A program made the position numbers and the translations under genes. Below are positions 1 to 8,433 of a DNA stretch of 64,000 nucleotides, one piece after another (the first letter of the stretch is position 1; every line of letters starts with the position of its first letter). This stretch comes from Phycisphaerales bacterium (lineage in GTDB: Bacteria > Planctomycetota > Phycisphaerae > UBA1845 > Fen-1342), in NCBI GenBank assembly GCA_016716475.1, contig JADJWG010000002.1, positions 1 to 64,000 of the forward strand. The letters run 5' to 3'. The notes below the pieces were generated by a model. That model had not been told where the DNA came from and made no database searches. It saw only the letters and a program-made list of their open reading frames with translations.

Positions 1-1523
1 ATCGGGATAACGCTGCCGCTGCTGCCCAGGACGTTGCCGAACCGTACCGTGACGAACTGCGTCTTGCTGCGTGCCTGCAGGGCTTGGATGTACATCTCGG
101 CGACACGCTTCGAGCAACCCATCACGCTGGTGGGGTTGACGGCCTTGTCGGTCGAGATCATCACGAACTTCTCGCAGCCGGTCGCGCTCGCCGCGTCCGC
201 CACGGTGCGGGTCCCGCGGATGTTGTTTTTGATGGCTTCGCCCGGGTTGCACTCCATCATCGGCACGTGCTTGTGGGCGGCGGCGTGGAAAACCGCGGTC
301 GGTTGCTCCCGGGTGAACAGTGCGCGTATCCGCTCCGCATCGCCAATGTCGGCGAGTGCCGGTACGACGTCGATCGTTTTGCACAACCGGCGGAGCTCCT
401 GCTCGATGGGAAAGAGGCATTGCTCGGCACGTTCGATGAGGATCAGTCGCCGCGGGCCGAATTTGGCGATCTGCCGGCACATTTCCGCGCCGATCGACCC
501 GCCCGCGCCCGTCACCGCCACGACCCGATCCCGGATAAACTTCGCAATCTCCGCTTCGTCGAGCTGTACCGGGGCCCGCCCGAGCAGGTCGTTGATTTCG
601 ACGTCTCGGATCTCCTTGACCGAGGCCCGCCCATCGATCAGGTCCGCCAGTGCTGGCAATGTCTTGAAGCGGAGGTTCGTCCCTTCGCACAATTCCACGA
701 CGTGCCGCAGGCGCTGCCGTGAGGCCGACGGAATCGCGATCAGGATTTCGTCGACCGCGTGCTGTGCGCAAATCTCCCTGATGTTCTCCACCGAGCCCAG
801 CACTTCCAGCCCGTGAATCTGGGTACCCCACTTGCGGCGGTCATCGTCGAGGAATCCGACCACGCGGTACCGCGTGACCGGCATGCGCAGAATTTCCCGC
901 ACGGCGTTCTCGCCCGCATTCCCCGCCCCGACAATCAGCAGCCGCGGTACGATGCCATCCGCCGCCGGGCGGATTTCCTCGTGGTACAGCCGTACCCACA
1001 GCCGGGCGCCGCACACCAGTGCGATGGTGCCGGCGAAGTCGAGCAGAAAGACCGAATCGGGAAACTTCGTCCCAAAAGGTGCCGTCGCCCCCGGAATCAG
1101 AACGGCGATGTTCTGCAAACTGTAGTACAAGAAAAAGATCGCGAAAAAGCTCCACCAGGCGCCTTTCGCGACGTCGAACACGTCCCGCATGCTGACATAG
1201 CGCCAGGATGAACGGTGCAGGCCCAACAGGACAAAGACCGTGATCTTGATGATCACGACCGGCACGAGCATCGGCAGGAAGAACTCGAGGAACCAGTCTG
1301 TGTGCGGTTCACTCGCCGGCGGAATCGGTTGGAACAACGCGAGGATCTGCCGTGCGGGCCAGAGGATCGCCGCCGACCCCTTGAAGTTGTAAGCCAGTCC
1401 GAACGCGAGCAGCCACGCCAAGGCGAAGAGCACCCCGTGTGATACGATCGTCATCGTGCCCCGATGGCGCTCGATCCAATCCAAGGCGGTATTGCGGATA
1501 GGGGAATGCTTCTCGGTGCTCAT
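1..1523 (-). CDS. FlaA1/CapD-type nucleotide-sugar 4,6-dehydratase/epimerase (3' end cut by window edge)
   Basis: The reading frame is open from an ATG at 1523 to the window edge, so about 507 residues are visible and the C-terminus is missing. The N-terminal ~150 residues form several hydrophobic segments. A first Rossmann-like domain follows (LLIVGAGNAGE, about residue 193), then a second NAD-binding domain with VTGAGGSIGAE (about residue 335), the stretch ISTDKAVNPTSVMG and FVTVRFGNVLGSSGSV. This is the layout of the WbpM/FlaA1/PglF family, membrane-bound enzymes that convert UDP-N-acetylglucosamine-type sugars for surface polysaccharide or glycan synthesis. The usual Tyr/Met-x3-Lys active site lies around MGCSKRVAEMY. 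The start is the only ATG before the hydrophobic region. The exact sugar substrate cannot be told, and its operon partners lie outside the window. Confidence 0.9.
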   Translation of the reverse strand, partial: MSTEKHSPIRNTALDWIERHRGTMTIVSHGVLFALAWLLAFGLAYNFKGSAAILWPARQILALFQPIPPASEPHTDWFLEFFLPMLVPVVIIKITVFVLLGLHRSSWRYVSMRDVFDVAKGAWWSFFAIFFLYYSLQNIAVLIPGATAPFGTKFPDSVFLLDFAGTIALVCGARLWVRLYHEEIRPAADGIVPRLLIVGAGNAGENAVREILRMPVTRYRVVGFLDDDRRKWGTQIHGLEVLGSVENIREICAQHAVDEILIAIPSASRQRLRHVVELCEGTNLRFKTLPALADLIDGRASVKEIRDVEINDLLGRAPVQLDEAEIAKFIRDRVVAVTGAGGSIGAEMCRQIAKFGPRRLILIERAEQCLFPIEQELRRLCKTIDVVPALADIGDAERIRALFTREQPTAVFHAAAHKHVPMMECNPGEAIKNNIRGTRTVADAASATGCEKFVMISTDKAVNPTSVMGCSKRVAEMYIQALQARSKTQFVTVRFGNVLGSSGSVIP

Positions 1524-1626
1524 TCCATCTGCCTGGCGGGCGTCCGGATAAGCCCGCGTACTCTGCAACTGTTGGACTCTCTATCGGCCACTTGGTGCCG
1601 GTGCGAGTACGACTGCGAACCGTATC

Positions 1627-2877
1627 TTAGCGCCGCGCGGGCAGCGGCTGCTGTCGCATCAATTCGGCGAAACGCATCAGGCGCGGTCCGCGGAGCGTGT
1701 CGTCACGTGCGATGGCCATGACGGTGACGAGCGCATCCTGCATCCGCGCCCGGTCGCCAAGCCGCCACGCGCAGTACGCTTCCAGTACCGGCGATTGTTG
1801 CAGCGTCTCGGAACTGCCAAGCTGTCGAAGCCAGGCGCGCATCTGCTCGTCCAAGAACTCGGGGTTGCCGAAGTGCCGCTCCGGGTTGAGCTGCTGGAGA
1901 GCTTCGGGGTCGCGCTCGAGGGCCTCGAGCAGCAGCAGTGTAGCTTGCTGGGGCCGGGCTTGGGTGAGGGCTGCATGGGCCAGCAACAGGGGTGCGAGCC
2001 CGTTCGCCGGGTCCAGTTCCCGAATCGCCCTCAACCGGTTGGACGCCAGCGTGAGGGCCGCGCGATGCTGCTCCAGCTCTTCCGGCGTGTTGGTAAACAC
2101 CGTCGCTTGGCGGAACTCACGTTCCGCCTCACGTGCCATCTGCTGAATGCGTGTGTCGTTCTGGGCCTGTAAAGCATGTACCAGCGAGGTTGGCCGCGAC
2201 TCCAGAGTGGGCCGCACCGACTCGGTCAGGCCGAGCGGTGGCCCCGCTTCGATCGGCGGCGTCTCCGTCCATGGTGTACCACCATCAAGCCGGTTGGTAA
2301 CGAAATCCGAAACGGGAATCAGTGGCAGGCGAAAGGGCTCTGTTGCTCCCGGCGAGGGTTCCCGCTCGGGCTGCAGCCCCATGAGATCCTGGAAGCGGGT
2401 GGTATCGGGTCGTGGAGTAAACTGCGCAGCATACAGGTTCGGCACGTAACCGCGCCCCATGCCCGGCAGGGGCATGTCCAGGCGTGTTGCTGCGGAGAGA
2501 CCGGTAAGCACGCGCAACTCCTGCGCGGATGCCGTCAGAGGCGGCAGCGATGCGCGGCGGCCGAGCGGGGATCGCAAACCGACATCCACCAGCCCCAGTG
2601 ACTGGGTGTACTGTGAGGCCGCTCCCGGGCGAAATCCGAAATGTCGCGCGCCGAGCAGGGCGACATTGCCCGCCCGGGCCGCACTGAGTGGACGCACTTC
2701 CCGCTGGGCAGTAAACCGCCCCCCCATCGTGACAGAGGGACCGCGACCGGCCGGCCGACTGAGGAGATCCTCTCCCGTGCGGGCACGCTGGGCCGTGGCG
2801 TCGGGCACGAGAAACGCTGCCGCGAAGACGGCAAGCGTCCAGCTTTGAATCGTTCTGCTACGAATGCGAAGCCGCAT
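1627..2877 (-). CDS. secreted TPR-like protein of unknown function
   Basis: A 416-residue protein. The frame stays open further upstream, but the ATG at 2877 is preferred. It is preceded by a GAGG element and begins with a classic signal peptide: basic MRLRIRSRT, then a hydrophobic core ending in ATAQ. The middle is low in recognisable motifs and rich in Pro, Arg and Thr. Residues about 270-360 look helical and repeat-like (ASNRLRAIRELDPANGLAPLLL, LLLEALERDPEALQQL), resembling degenerate tetratricopeptide repeats. No catalytic motif is visible. It lies downstream of, and divergent from, the alcohol dehydrogenase gene. Likely a periplasmic or outer-membrane-associated scaffold protein; that is inference from the signal peptide and repeats only. 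Confidence 0.7.
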   Translation of the reverse strand: MRLRIRSRTIQSWTLAVFAAAFLVPDATAQRARTGEDLLSRPAGRGPSVTMGGRFTAQREVRPLSAARAGNVALLGARHFGFRPGAASQYTQSLGLVDVGLRSPLGRRASLPPLTASAQELRVLTGLSAATRLDMPLPGMGRGYVPNLYAAQFTPRPDTTRFQDLMGLQPEREPSPGATEPFRLPLIPVSDFVTNRLDGGTPWTETPPIEAGPPLGLTESVRPTLESRPTSLVHALQAQNDTRIQQMAREAEREFRQATVFTNTPEELEQHRAALTLASNRLRAIRELDPANGLAPLLLAHAALTQARPQQATLLLLEALERDPEALQQLNPERHFGNPEFLDEQMRAWLRQLGSSETLQQSPVLEAYCAWRLGDRARMQDALVTVMAIARDDTLRGPRLMRFAELMRQQPLPARR

Positions 2878-3051
2878 GTGCTCTAACCTCACGCTTCGCG
2901 CCACATAAGCGGGCCCCGGTAACCCTTGATATAGTAGCATCGGACAGCATGGCGCCACAGGTGCGGCTTTCCGACTGCAGGTGTATTTTTCGGCCCCGCG
3001 GGGCTGGCCCCCGTCACCGTCTTGTGTGGTATGGAAGTCTCGGAGCACACC

Positions 3052-4020
3052 ATGCGAGCGCTGGTTCTGACTGGTGCCCCACCTGCATCCCTTGCATTCG
3101 TGCAGAATTATCCGGACCCTGTTCCTGGTGCGAAAGAAGTCCTCGTACGTGTCGACCTGGCCGGTGTTTGCGCCACCGATCTGGAGCTCGCGCGCGGATA
3201 CATGAGCTATACCGGTGTGCTCGGCCACGAGTTCGTGGGTACTGTCCTCCAGGGGGCACCGGAGCTGCATCACCGGCGCGTGGTCGGAGAAATCAACTGC
3301 CCTTGCGGGCAGTGTACCATCTGCCGTTCAGGTGCTGGCAGGCATTGTCCGAGCCGGACAGTCCTTGGTATCTCCGGCCGTGATGGTGCCTTTGCCGAAC
3401 ACCTTTGCATCCCGGCCGCCAACTGCCACATCGTCCCCGCGGATTTGCCCGATGAAGCTGCCGTCTTTGTCGAACCCCTCGCGGCCGCGGCCCATGTGCT
3501 CGACGCGGTGCATCTCGACGCCGACACGCGGGTCACGGTGGTCGGGTCCGGGCGCCTCGGGCTGTTGGTGGCTTTTGTACTCCAACGGACCGCCTGCCGG
3601 CTCCGCGTCGCAGGTCGCAACCCGAGGACCTTGAGCTTGTGTCGCCGCCGCGAAATCGAAGCCGTAGCGGTCGCAGATCTGCCCATCTCCGCGGATCAGG
3701 ATGTGGTGGTGGACTGCACGGGCAGCCCGGACGGACTACGGCTTGCGCTGGCCCTCTGCCGCCCCCTCGGTACGATTGTGCTGAAGAGCACCTATGCGGA
3801 GCCGGCCGCGCTCGACCTGGCGCCGCTGGTCATCCACGAGCTCCGCGTTGTCGGCAGCCGTTGTGGCGACTTCGGTCGGGCCTTGGCGCTGCTCGCACAG
3901 GGCGATTGGAGTCTCGGCGAACTCATCACGGGTAGGTATCCGATGTCACAAGGGGCCGCCGCCCTCACCGCGGCCGCTGCGCCGGAACACATCAAGGTAC
4001 TCATCTGCCCCCAGGAGTAA
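3052..4020 (+). CDS. zinc-dependent alcohol dehydrogenase family (MDR) protein
   Basis: A 322-residue medium-chain dehydrogenase. The ATG at 3052 is chosen over one 30 bases upstream because GGAG sits 8 bases before it. The N-terminal catalytic domain shows GVCATDLELARGY (catalytic zinc Cys), GHEFVG (His/Glu pair), and a four-cysteine structural-zinc lobe with spacing C-x-C-x2-C-x2-C-x7-C. A Rossmann NAD(P) domain follows (VVGSGRLGLLVAF). The protein is slightly short for the family, which usually has about 340-350 residues. Members oxidise sugar alcohols, threonine or related alcohols; the substrate here is unknown. Its stop is two bases before the start of the next gene, so the two are almost certainly co-transcribed and translationally coupled. 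Confidence 0.88.
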   Translation: MRALVLTGAPPASLAFVQNYPDPVPGAKEVLVRVDLAGVCATDLELARGYMSYTGVLGHEFVGTVLQGAPELHHRRVVGEINCPCGQCTICRSGAGRHCPSRTVLGISGRDGAFAEHLCIPAANCHIVPADLPDEAAVFVEPLAAAAHVLDAVHLDADTRVTVVGSGRLGLLVAFVLQRTACRLRVAGRNPRTLSLCRRREIEAVAVADLPISADQDVVVDCTGSPDGLRLALALCRPLGTIVLKSTYAEPAALDLAPLVIHELRVVGSRCGDFGRALALLAQGDWSLGELITGRYPMSQGAAALTAAAAPEHIKVLICPQE

Positions 4021-4022
4021 CC

Positions 4023-4784
4023 ATGCAGTTTGTGACCCGCGGCGGCCGGCACTATGCGCAGTTCGAGCGGCTCGCGCGCGTGCCTGGCTTTGTGCATGCC
4101 TTCACGCTGCGGCCGGAGGATGTTTCCGCGCGGGATGACGAGTGGGCTTCTGTGCGGGCAGCACGTCGCGCCACAGCGCTGCGCGACTGGCATCTGCCAG
4201 CAGAAGCACTGCGGTATACCCACCAGGTACATGAACCCCGGCTAATGGTGGTCCACGCCGAGACACCGCCCGGACCGATCAACCGTTGCGACGGGTTGGT
4301 CACCACCCTTCCCGGCATTCCGCTGATGACGTTCTCGGCGGATTGTCCGCTCGTGTTGCTGGTGGATCCCGGGCGCCGCGTCGTGGGCATGGCCCACGCG
4401 AGTTGGCGGTGTGCGGTGGGCGGGATTGTGGGCCGGCTGGTCGAGACCATGACAACCGTGTGCGGCTGTGAACCGCAGGCGCTGTACGCGGGTGTTGGTC
4501 CGAGTGCCGGACCCGACGCCTACGAGGTGCGGTTGGACATGTACGCGGCCGCCGCGGATTTGCCCGAGCGCGAGCGCTTTTTTCACCGCCGCAACGGGGG
4601 GATGTATTTCGACCTGTGGGCGGTCAACGTGGCGCAGCTCGAAGCTGCTGGTGTGCCGCGGGCGCACATCGAGGTTGCCGGTCTCTGTACGATGAGCCGC
4701 ACCGACCTGTTTTACTCGTTTCGCCGCGAGGGCCGCGGCTGCGGACATTTCGGACTGCTGGCTGCCTGGGCTGCGCCCGGGTAA
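4023..4784 (+). CDS. pgeF: PgeF/YfiH-family protein (DUF152, purine nucleosidase/peptidoglycan-editing type)
   Basis: A 253-residue single-domain protein of the YfiH/YlmD family. Members bind zinc or copper through His and Cys and have been reported as purine nucleoside phosphorylase/adenosine deaminase, and as factors that correct peptidoglycan precursor errors. Family landmarks are in order: THQVHE, DGLVTTLPGIPL, SADCPLVLLVDP (metal Cys), GMAHASWR (metal His; usually AHAGWRG, so Gly to Ser and Gly to Cys changes here), GPSAGPDAYEV and the C-terminal DLFYSFRREGRGCGHFG. The start lies two bases after the stop of the dehydrogenase gene. Pairing with an alcohol dehydrogenase is not a standard arrangement, so the shared role is unclear. 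Confidence 0.88.
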   Translation: MQFVTRGGRHYAQFERLARVPGFVHAFTLRPEDVSARDDEWASVRAARRATALRDWHLPAEALRYTHQVHEPRLMVVHAETPPGPINRCDGLVTTLPGIPLMTFSADCPLVLLVDPGRRVVGMAHASWRCAVGGIVGRLVETMTTVCGCEPQALYAGVGPSAGPDAYEVRLDMYAAAADLPERERFFHRRNGGMYFDLWAVNVAQLEAAGVPRAHIEVAGLCTMSRTDLFYSFRREGRGCGHFGLLAAWAAPG

Positions 4785-4788
4785 CGCC

Positions 4789-6117
4789 TTACTGCGCTGC
4801 CTGCTTCAGCAGGGCGATGAACGGGCTGATGTCAGCGAAGTTCACCAACCCGTCGAAATTCGTGTCCCCATTGGAGTGGAAGCACTCCGGGTACGCCACC
4901 TGGTATGCAGCCATGTCTTTCAGTGCTGCGATGAACGGGCTGATGTCGGCGAAGTTCACGAAGCCGTCGCAATTGAGGTCGCCCGCAGTCGGCGCGGTGG
5001 CAAGGAAAATGTCTGCGAACACGCGCTGGGTTTGCTGGTTGAAACCGCTGAGTTGATACGTGATGTGTACACGTCCGTTCGGACCGACTGCGACCGCCGC
5101 GCCTACCCGCGACTGCTCCACACCGCTGACCTCCATTGGCGCGCTGAAGCCGCTCGAAGTCTCCGCGACCACATATACGCCGCGGTTCGGCAGCACGTTC
5201 GAAACGAACGCGATGTATCGTCGTCCTGCCGGATCGAACGCCGGCCGTTCGTAAAACGCCGGATTGCCGCCGGAGAACAAGGTGAGCGCCGGACCGAAGA
5301 CGCCAACTCCGGCATCGTCCACGAGTCGCAGGGTGTTGCTGGTCTCATAGAGGATGCTGACGGTGCCATTGGGGGCCACGACCGGAATCGCCGTCTCGAC
5401 GTTCTCCAGCACGCCCGTAAACACCGGCTGGAACGCGCCACCCGAGTTGTTGAGGTACACCAAGGGTCCGCCGAAGGCGTTGCCGGCCTGGTAGGTAATG
5501 TGGACGACATCGTCCGGCCCGATCGTGAGGTGCGGATACCACGACTCGGCGGCATCGTTGCTCAGGTTCGTCAAGGCCCCCACGCCGACGCCGGGCGTGT
5601 AGGTCGTGTAGAACACATCCTGCGTCCCGCTTGACCGTTGCGACATGAACACGAAGTGTGCCCGCCCAGTGCTGTCAATCGCGTGCTTCACAATCACGTA
5701 GCCGGACCCGGTGATATCGATAATGCTGCCGAACGCGCCGCCCACGTTGTTTACGTAGCGGATCAGGTTGGAAGTGGTCGTGCCGGTGTGAAAAGCGATG
5801 TGGACGTTGTCAGCCGCATCCAGCACCAGATTGGGAAACTCCTCGCGTACGCTGTTGAACGTGATCTGCGTGTGCTCCCAGGCGCCGGACCGGTTCGTCG
5901 CGTACCAGATTTCCTTGCTGTTGCTGTCGGTGCCGAACTGCTTCATGTACGCCACGTGCAGCGCCCCCGCGCTGTCCACCGCGAGCGAGGTTGGGTTGTT
6001 CCAGTACAGATCCGCCAGCACGGTCTCCGACGAGAAGACCAGCTCGGCGCGGACGACTCCTGCAAGACCAAGCAACAACACAAGCGCAGTGGTGCGCTGT
6101 CCGTGAGAACGCAACAT
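4789..6117 (-). CDS. secreted beta-propeller-like protein with dockerin-like C-terminal tail
   Basis: A 442-residue protein starting at the ATG at 6117, directly after a very strong GGAGGAGGAG ribosome site; a longer open frame upstream is ignored. It has a signal peptide (hydrophobic LVLLLGLAGVVRA), then at least six spaced copies of a D-x2-G-x-[LVA]-H-[VI]-[AT]-[YF] strand motif (for example DSAGALHVAY, DAADNVHIAF, GPDDVVHITY, GPNGRVHITY), typical of a secreted propeller. The last ~65 residues are two calcium-loop repeats, GDLNCDGFVNFADISPFIA and GDTNFDGLVNFADISPFIA. Each fits the dockerin/EF-hand spacing D-x-N-x-D-x3-N-x2-D. A Cys in repeat 1 and another in the linker (PECF) recur in three other proteins here. 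No enzyme motif was seen. Confidence 0.85.
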   Translation of the reverse strand: MLRSHGQRTTALVLLLGLAGVVRAELVFSSETVLADLYWNNPTSLAVDSAGALHVAYMKQFGTDSNSKEIWYATNRSGAWEHTQITFNSVREEFPNLVLDAADNVHIAFHTGTTTSNLIRYVNNVGGAFGSIIDITGSGYVIVKHAIDSTGRAHFVFMSQRSSGTQDVFYTTYTPGVGVGALTNLSNDAAESWYPHLTIGPDDVVHITYQAGNAFGGPLVYLNNSGGAFQPVFTGVLENVETAIPVVAPNGTVSILYETSNTLRLVDDAGVGVFGPALTLFSGGNPAFYERPAFDPAGRRYIAFVSNVLPNRGVYVVAETSSGFSAPMEVSGVEQSRVGAAVAVGPNGRVHITYQLSGFNQQTQRVFADIFLATAPTAGDLNCDGFVNFADISPFIAALKDMAAYQVAYPECFHSNGDTNFDGLVNFADISPFIALLKQAAQ

Positions 6118-6364
6118 GACTCCTCCTCCTCGCCGGCAGCCCGGCTTGTTCGACCTCTGCGGTGCGGGCCCGGCGATTCCTCCCGGAGCCCCCGGGGCCC
6201 TCTTAACCCCGAGTGTAGCGATTTCCGGAGGCCGGACCAATGTGCATCGCGAGGGACTTTGTGGTCGCGACTCCGCCCCTTTCGGCGACCGTGGGCGCAA
6301 TGGTTCGGCAATACCTGTTCGGCGTCTGAGGTCCCCCTTGCCGCAGAGGTGCAGACCGCTACTT

Positions 6365-6595
6365 CTACTTCTGACGGTAAGTAATGCGACCGCGCTTCAG
6401 ATCGTAGGGCGACAACTCAACCGTCACTCTGTCACCCGGGAGGATGCGAATGAAGTTCTTACGCATGCGGCCGGAGACGTGGGCAAGCACCTCATGCTTG
6501 CCGGAGCCGGCCAGATCGGCTTCGACGAGGAACATGGCGTTCGGTAGGGCCTTGATGACGACCGCTTCCAACTGAATGGCATCTTCTTTGGCCAC
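6365..6595 (-). CDS. infA: translation initiation factor IF-1
   Basis: A 76-residue S1/OB-fold protein that binds the ribosomal A site during initiation. The sequence reads (M)AKEDAIQLEAVVIKALPN, then FLVE, HVSGRMRKNFIRILPGDRV and ends SPYDLKRGRITYRQK, matching IF-1 along its whole usual length of 71-76 residues. The frame is open further upstream, but the true start is the GTG at 6595. It gives the expected AKED N-terminus, and a GAGGA element lies about 7 bases before it. A GTG start on infA is a modest oddity. It stands alone here rather than in a ribosomal protein operon, which is common outside Proteobacteria and Firmicutes. Confidence 0.97.
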   Translation of the reverse strand: MAKEDAIQLEAVVIKALPNAMFLVEADLAGSGKHEVLAHVSGRMRKNFIRILPGDRVTVELSPYDLKRGRITYRQK

Positions 6596-7057
6596 GCTGT
6601 CCTCGCTGCTGCGCAACGGCCACTCGCTGGCCTGCGCGGGGGCACCACCATGCCCCTCGGAGCAACCATCCGCGTTGAATGGAGGGGGGGCGGCACGCTC
6701 GTGAAGCCATCCACGGCACTCACGACGTACGTGCCGCATGGTAACGACGCGTTCGGGAGCGGTCAACGCGGCACACTACCACTCGTGGTGTGCTACAGCA
6801 GGATCCAACGGGAGGTTAACAGGGGGGATAGCGCCCGGGAGCGATTACGGGCCGAATCGATTCGACTCCCGCACCCCCCATCCGTCCAGGCCCCCGGTTT
6901 TTCTGCAAGAATACGTTGTGAACTGCGTTTGGCCCTCCGTAAGACGGTCGAATACGGTGACCGTTCTACGTGGTGCGCCGGGTATCCCACGCCCCTGCGT
7001 AGGTGCCGGCTGGGTGATTCCACGGATTCAACGCCGAGAACTACAGGAGTGCGAGAC
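6596..7057. other. divergent intergenic region with a nested inverted repeat
   Basis: This 462-base gap separates infA (leftward) from the Spy-like gene (rightward) and holds no convincing gene. It contains a nested inverted repeat. A G6 run at 6822-6827 faces a C6 run at 6874-6879. Inside, CGGGAG (6836-6841) pairs with CTCCCG (6866-6871), and the centre holds the perfect palindrome CGAATCGATTCG (6853-6864). A T5 run follows at about 6899-6903. The element could be an RNA structure, or a terminator reading rightwards. It was tested by eye as a tRNA or tmRNA end and does not fold as one (no T-stem pairing). Confidence 0.5.
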
Positions 7058-8254
7058 ATGCAGCGATGGATGGTCATTACGGTCGGGGCGGCCCTGCTTT
7101 TGGCGACCGTTGCCGAGGCGCAGCAGGGGCAGGGCGGGCGACGGCCAGGGCAGCGCGGCCCTGGCGGTCCGGGTGGTCCGCCCGGTGGTCCCATGTTCGA
7201 GATGATGGCTGAGCGGCTTGCAGAGCGTCTGCACATGAGCGAAGACCAGCGCCTCGTGCTCGAAGGACTGGTGGCACAGCACCGCGCCGAACTACAGGCG
7301 GCGGGCTTCGGCCCAGATCAGATGCGCGGCTTGGGGCAGGAGATGCGCGCCGCCCGCGAAGCCGGGGATGATGCCCGTGTGGCCGAAATTCGTGCCGAGA
7401 TGCAGGCCCATCGGCAGCAGTTTGAGGCCCTCAATCAGAAGCTGATGAACAGCGTCGAGGGGATCCTGCTCGAGGACCAACTGCCGGAATTCCAGGAGAT
7501 GCGCGCCCGCATGGAGCGCGGTCGCCAGCAGATGCAGGCCGGCCAGCGTTTCCGCGATATCGTGGAGACGCTGCCCAACGAACTCGCCATGACGCCTGAG
7601 CAGCGTGCCTCCTACGACGAGCTCGTGGCGGAACAGCGTGCCGGGTTTGAGGCCCGCCGTGGCCAGTGGCAGGAGATGCGTGGCTTGTTTGAAGAGCTGC
7701 GCGAGGCCCGTGCAGCCGGTGATTTCGACCGCGTGCGAGAGATCGAAGCGGAACTGGAATCACGCCGCCCGGCTCCGCCGAATGTGGATGAGTTCTTCGC
7801 GAAGTTGCAGCCGCTGCTCACCGCCGAGCAGCGGGCCCAATTGGCCGAGATTCAGGCCCAGGGCCCCGGCCAGCAGCGTGGTCCCGGAGCCCAGGAGCGG
7901 CAGCGCCCCCTTGATATCCGCCAGGTCCTACAGACGGCCCGCCGCCTGCGGCTGAACGAGGAGCAGCAGGGCAAGCTGCGCGACATCGAGCGGAACGCTC
8001 GTGATGCGGAACAGGCCGCCCGCCGTGATCAGCAGGGTGCCCAGCAGCGGGCCGAAACGGTGAAGACCGAGATTCTCGGCATCCTCGACGCCAACCAGAA
8101 AGCCGAGTTTGAACGCCTGCTTACCAGTCCGCGCGGCGAGCGCCAGACCCGCCCCGGTGTGGGCGAGCGTGAACGCGGTCCACGGCCCGAGGGTGGCCCA
8201 CCGCCGGGCGAAGAACGCCCGCGACGCCGCCCCGCCGGTCCGCCGCCGGTCTAA
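7058..8254 (+). CDS. Spy/CpxP-like periplasmic protein with three tandem LTxxQ-type units
   Basis: A 398-residue protein starting at the ATG at 7058, with AGGAG upstream and a signal peptide ending ATVAEA. A Gly/Pro/Arg-rich linker (residues 22-46) leads into long charged helices. Three units can be seen, each opening with an LTxxQ-like motif and closing with a second one. Unit 1 runs from MSEDQR (about 60) to LLEDQLPEF. Unit 2 runs from MTPEQR (about 176) to LLTAEQRAQL. Unit 3 runs from LNEEQQ (about 297) to ILDANQKAEF. Spy and CpxP have one such helical hairpin with two LTxxQ motifs and act as periplasmic chaperones or envelope-stress sensors. The C-terminus is again Pro/Gly/Arg-rich. Function is inferred from repeat form only; a generic coiled-coil protein is the alternative. 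Confidence 0.75.
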   Translation: MQRWMVITVGAALLLATVAEAQQGQGGRRPGQRGPGGPGGPPGGPMFEMMAERLAERLHMSEDQRLVLEGLVAQHRAELQAAGFGPDQMRGLGQEMRAAREAGDDARVAEIRAEMQAHRQQFEALNQKLMNSVEGILLEDQLPEFQEMRARMERGRQQMQAGQRFRDIVETLPNELAMTPEQRASYDELVAEQRAGFEARRGQWQEMRGLFEELREARAAGDFDRVREIEAELESRRPAPPNVDEFFAKLQPLLTAEQRAQLAEIQAQGPGQQRGPGAQERQRPLDIRQVLQTARRLRLNEEQQGKLRDIERNARDAEQAARRDQQGAQQRAETVKTEILGILDANQKAEFERLLTSPRGERQTRPGVGERERGPRPEGGPPPGEERPRRRPAGPPPV

Positions 8255-8362
8255 GGTCGAATGCGGATCTGAACGGGTGACGCAGGGTGCTCGACACCCC
8301 GGCGGGGGTAATGTCCCCGTACGGTTTGTCGACAGCCGCCCGTATCCTCCAGGCGCCACCGA

Positions 8363-8390
8363 AGCGGCCACGTCACCCGGCGTGGCCGCT
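8363..8390. terminator. hairpin between convergent genes, likely bidirectional terminator
   Basis: AGCGGCCACG (8363-8372) is a perfect inverted repeat of CGTGGCCGCT (8381-8390), a 10-bp stem with an 8-base loop, followed rightwards by a T-rich stretch. It lies between the ends of the Spy-like gene and the leftward pilT-like gene, the expected place for a shared terminator. Confidence 0.65.
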
Positions 8391-8433
8391 CGCCTGATTT
8401 CTTGGATCACGGTGGCCCAAGTCCGCCGGTGCG

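Noticed and set aside
2878..3273. N-terminal extension of the TPR-like secreted protein
   Set aside because: The extension overlaps the divergent alcohol dehydrogenase start and removes the signal peptide from the N-terminus; GAGG sits before the ATG at 2877.
6822..6880. possible tRNA or tmRNA 3' end (TTCGACTCCCGC followed by C-run and CCA)
   Set aside because: The five bases before TTCGACT cannot pair with CCCGC, and no D or anticodon arm fits.
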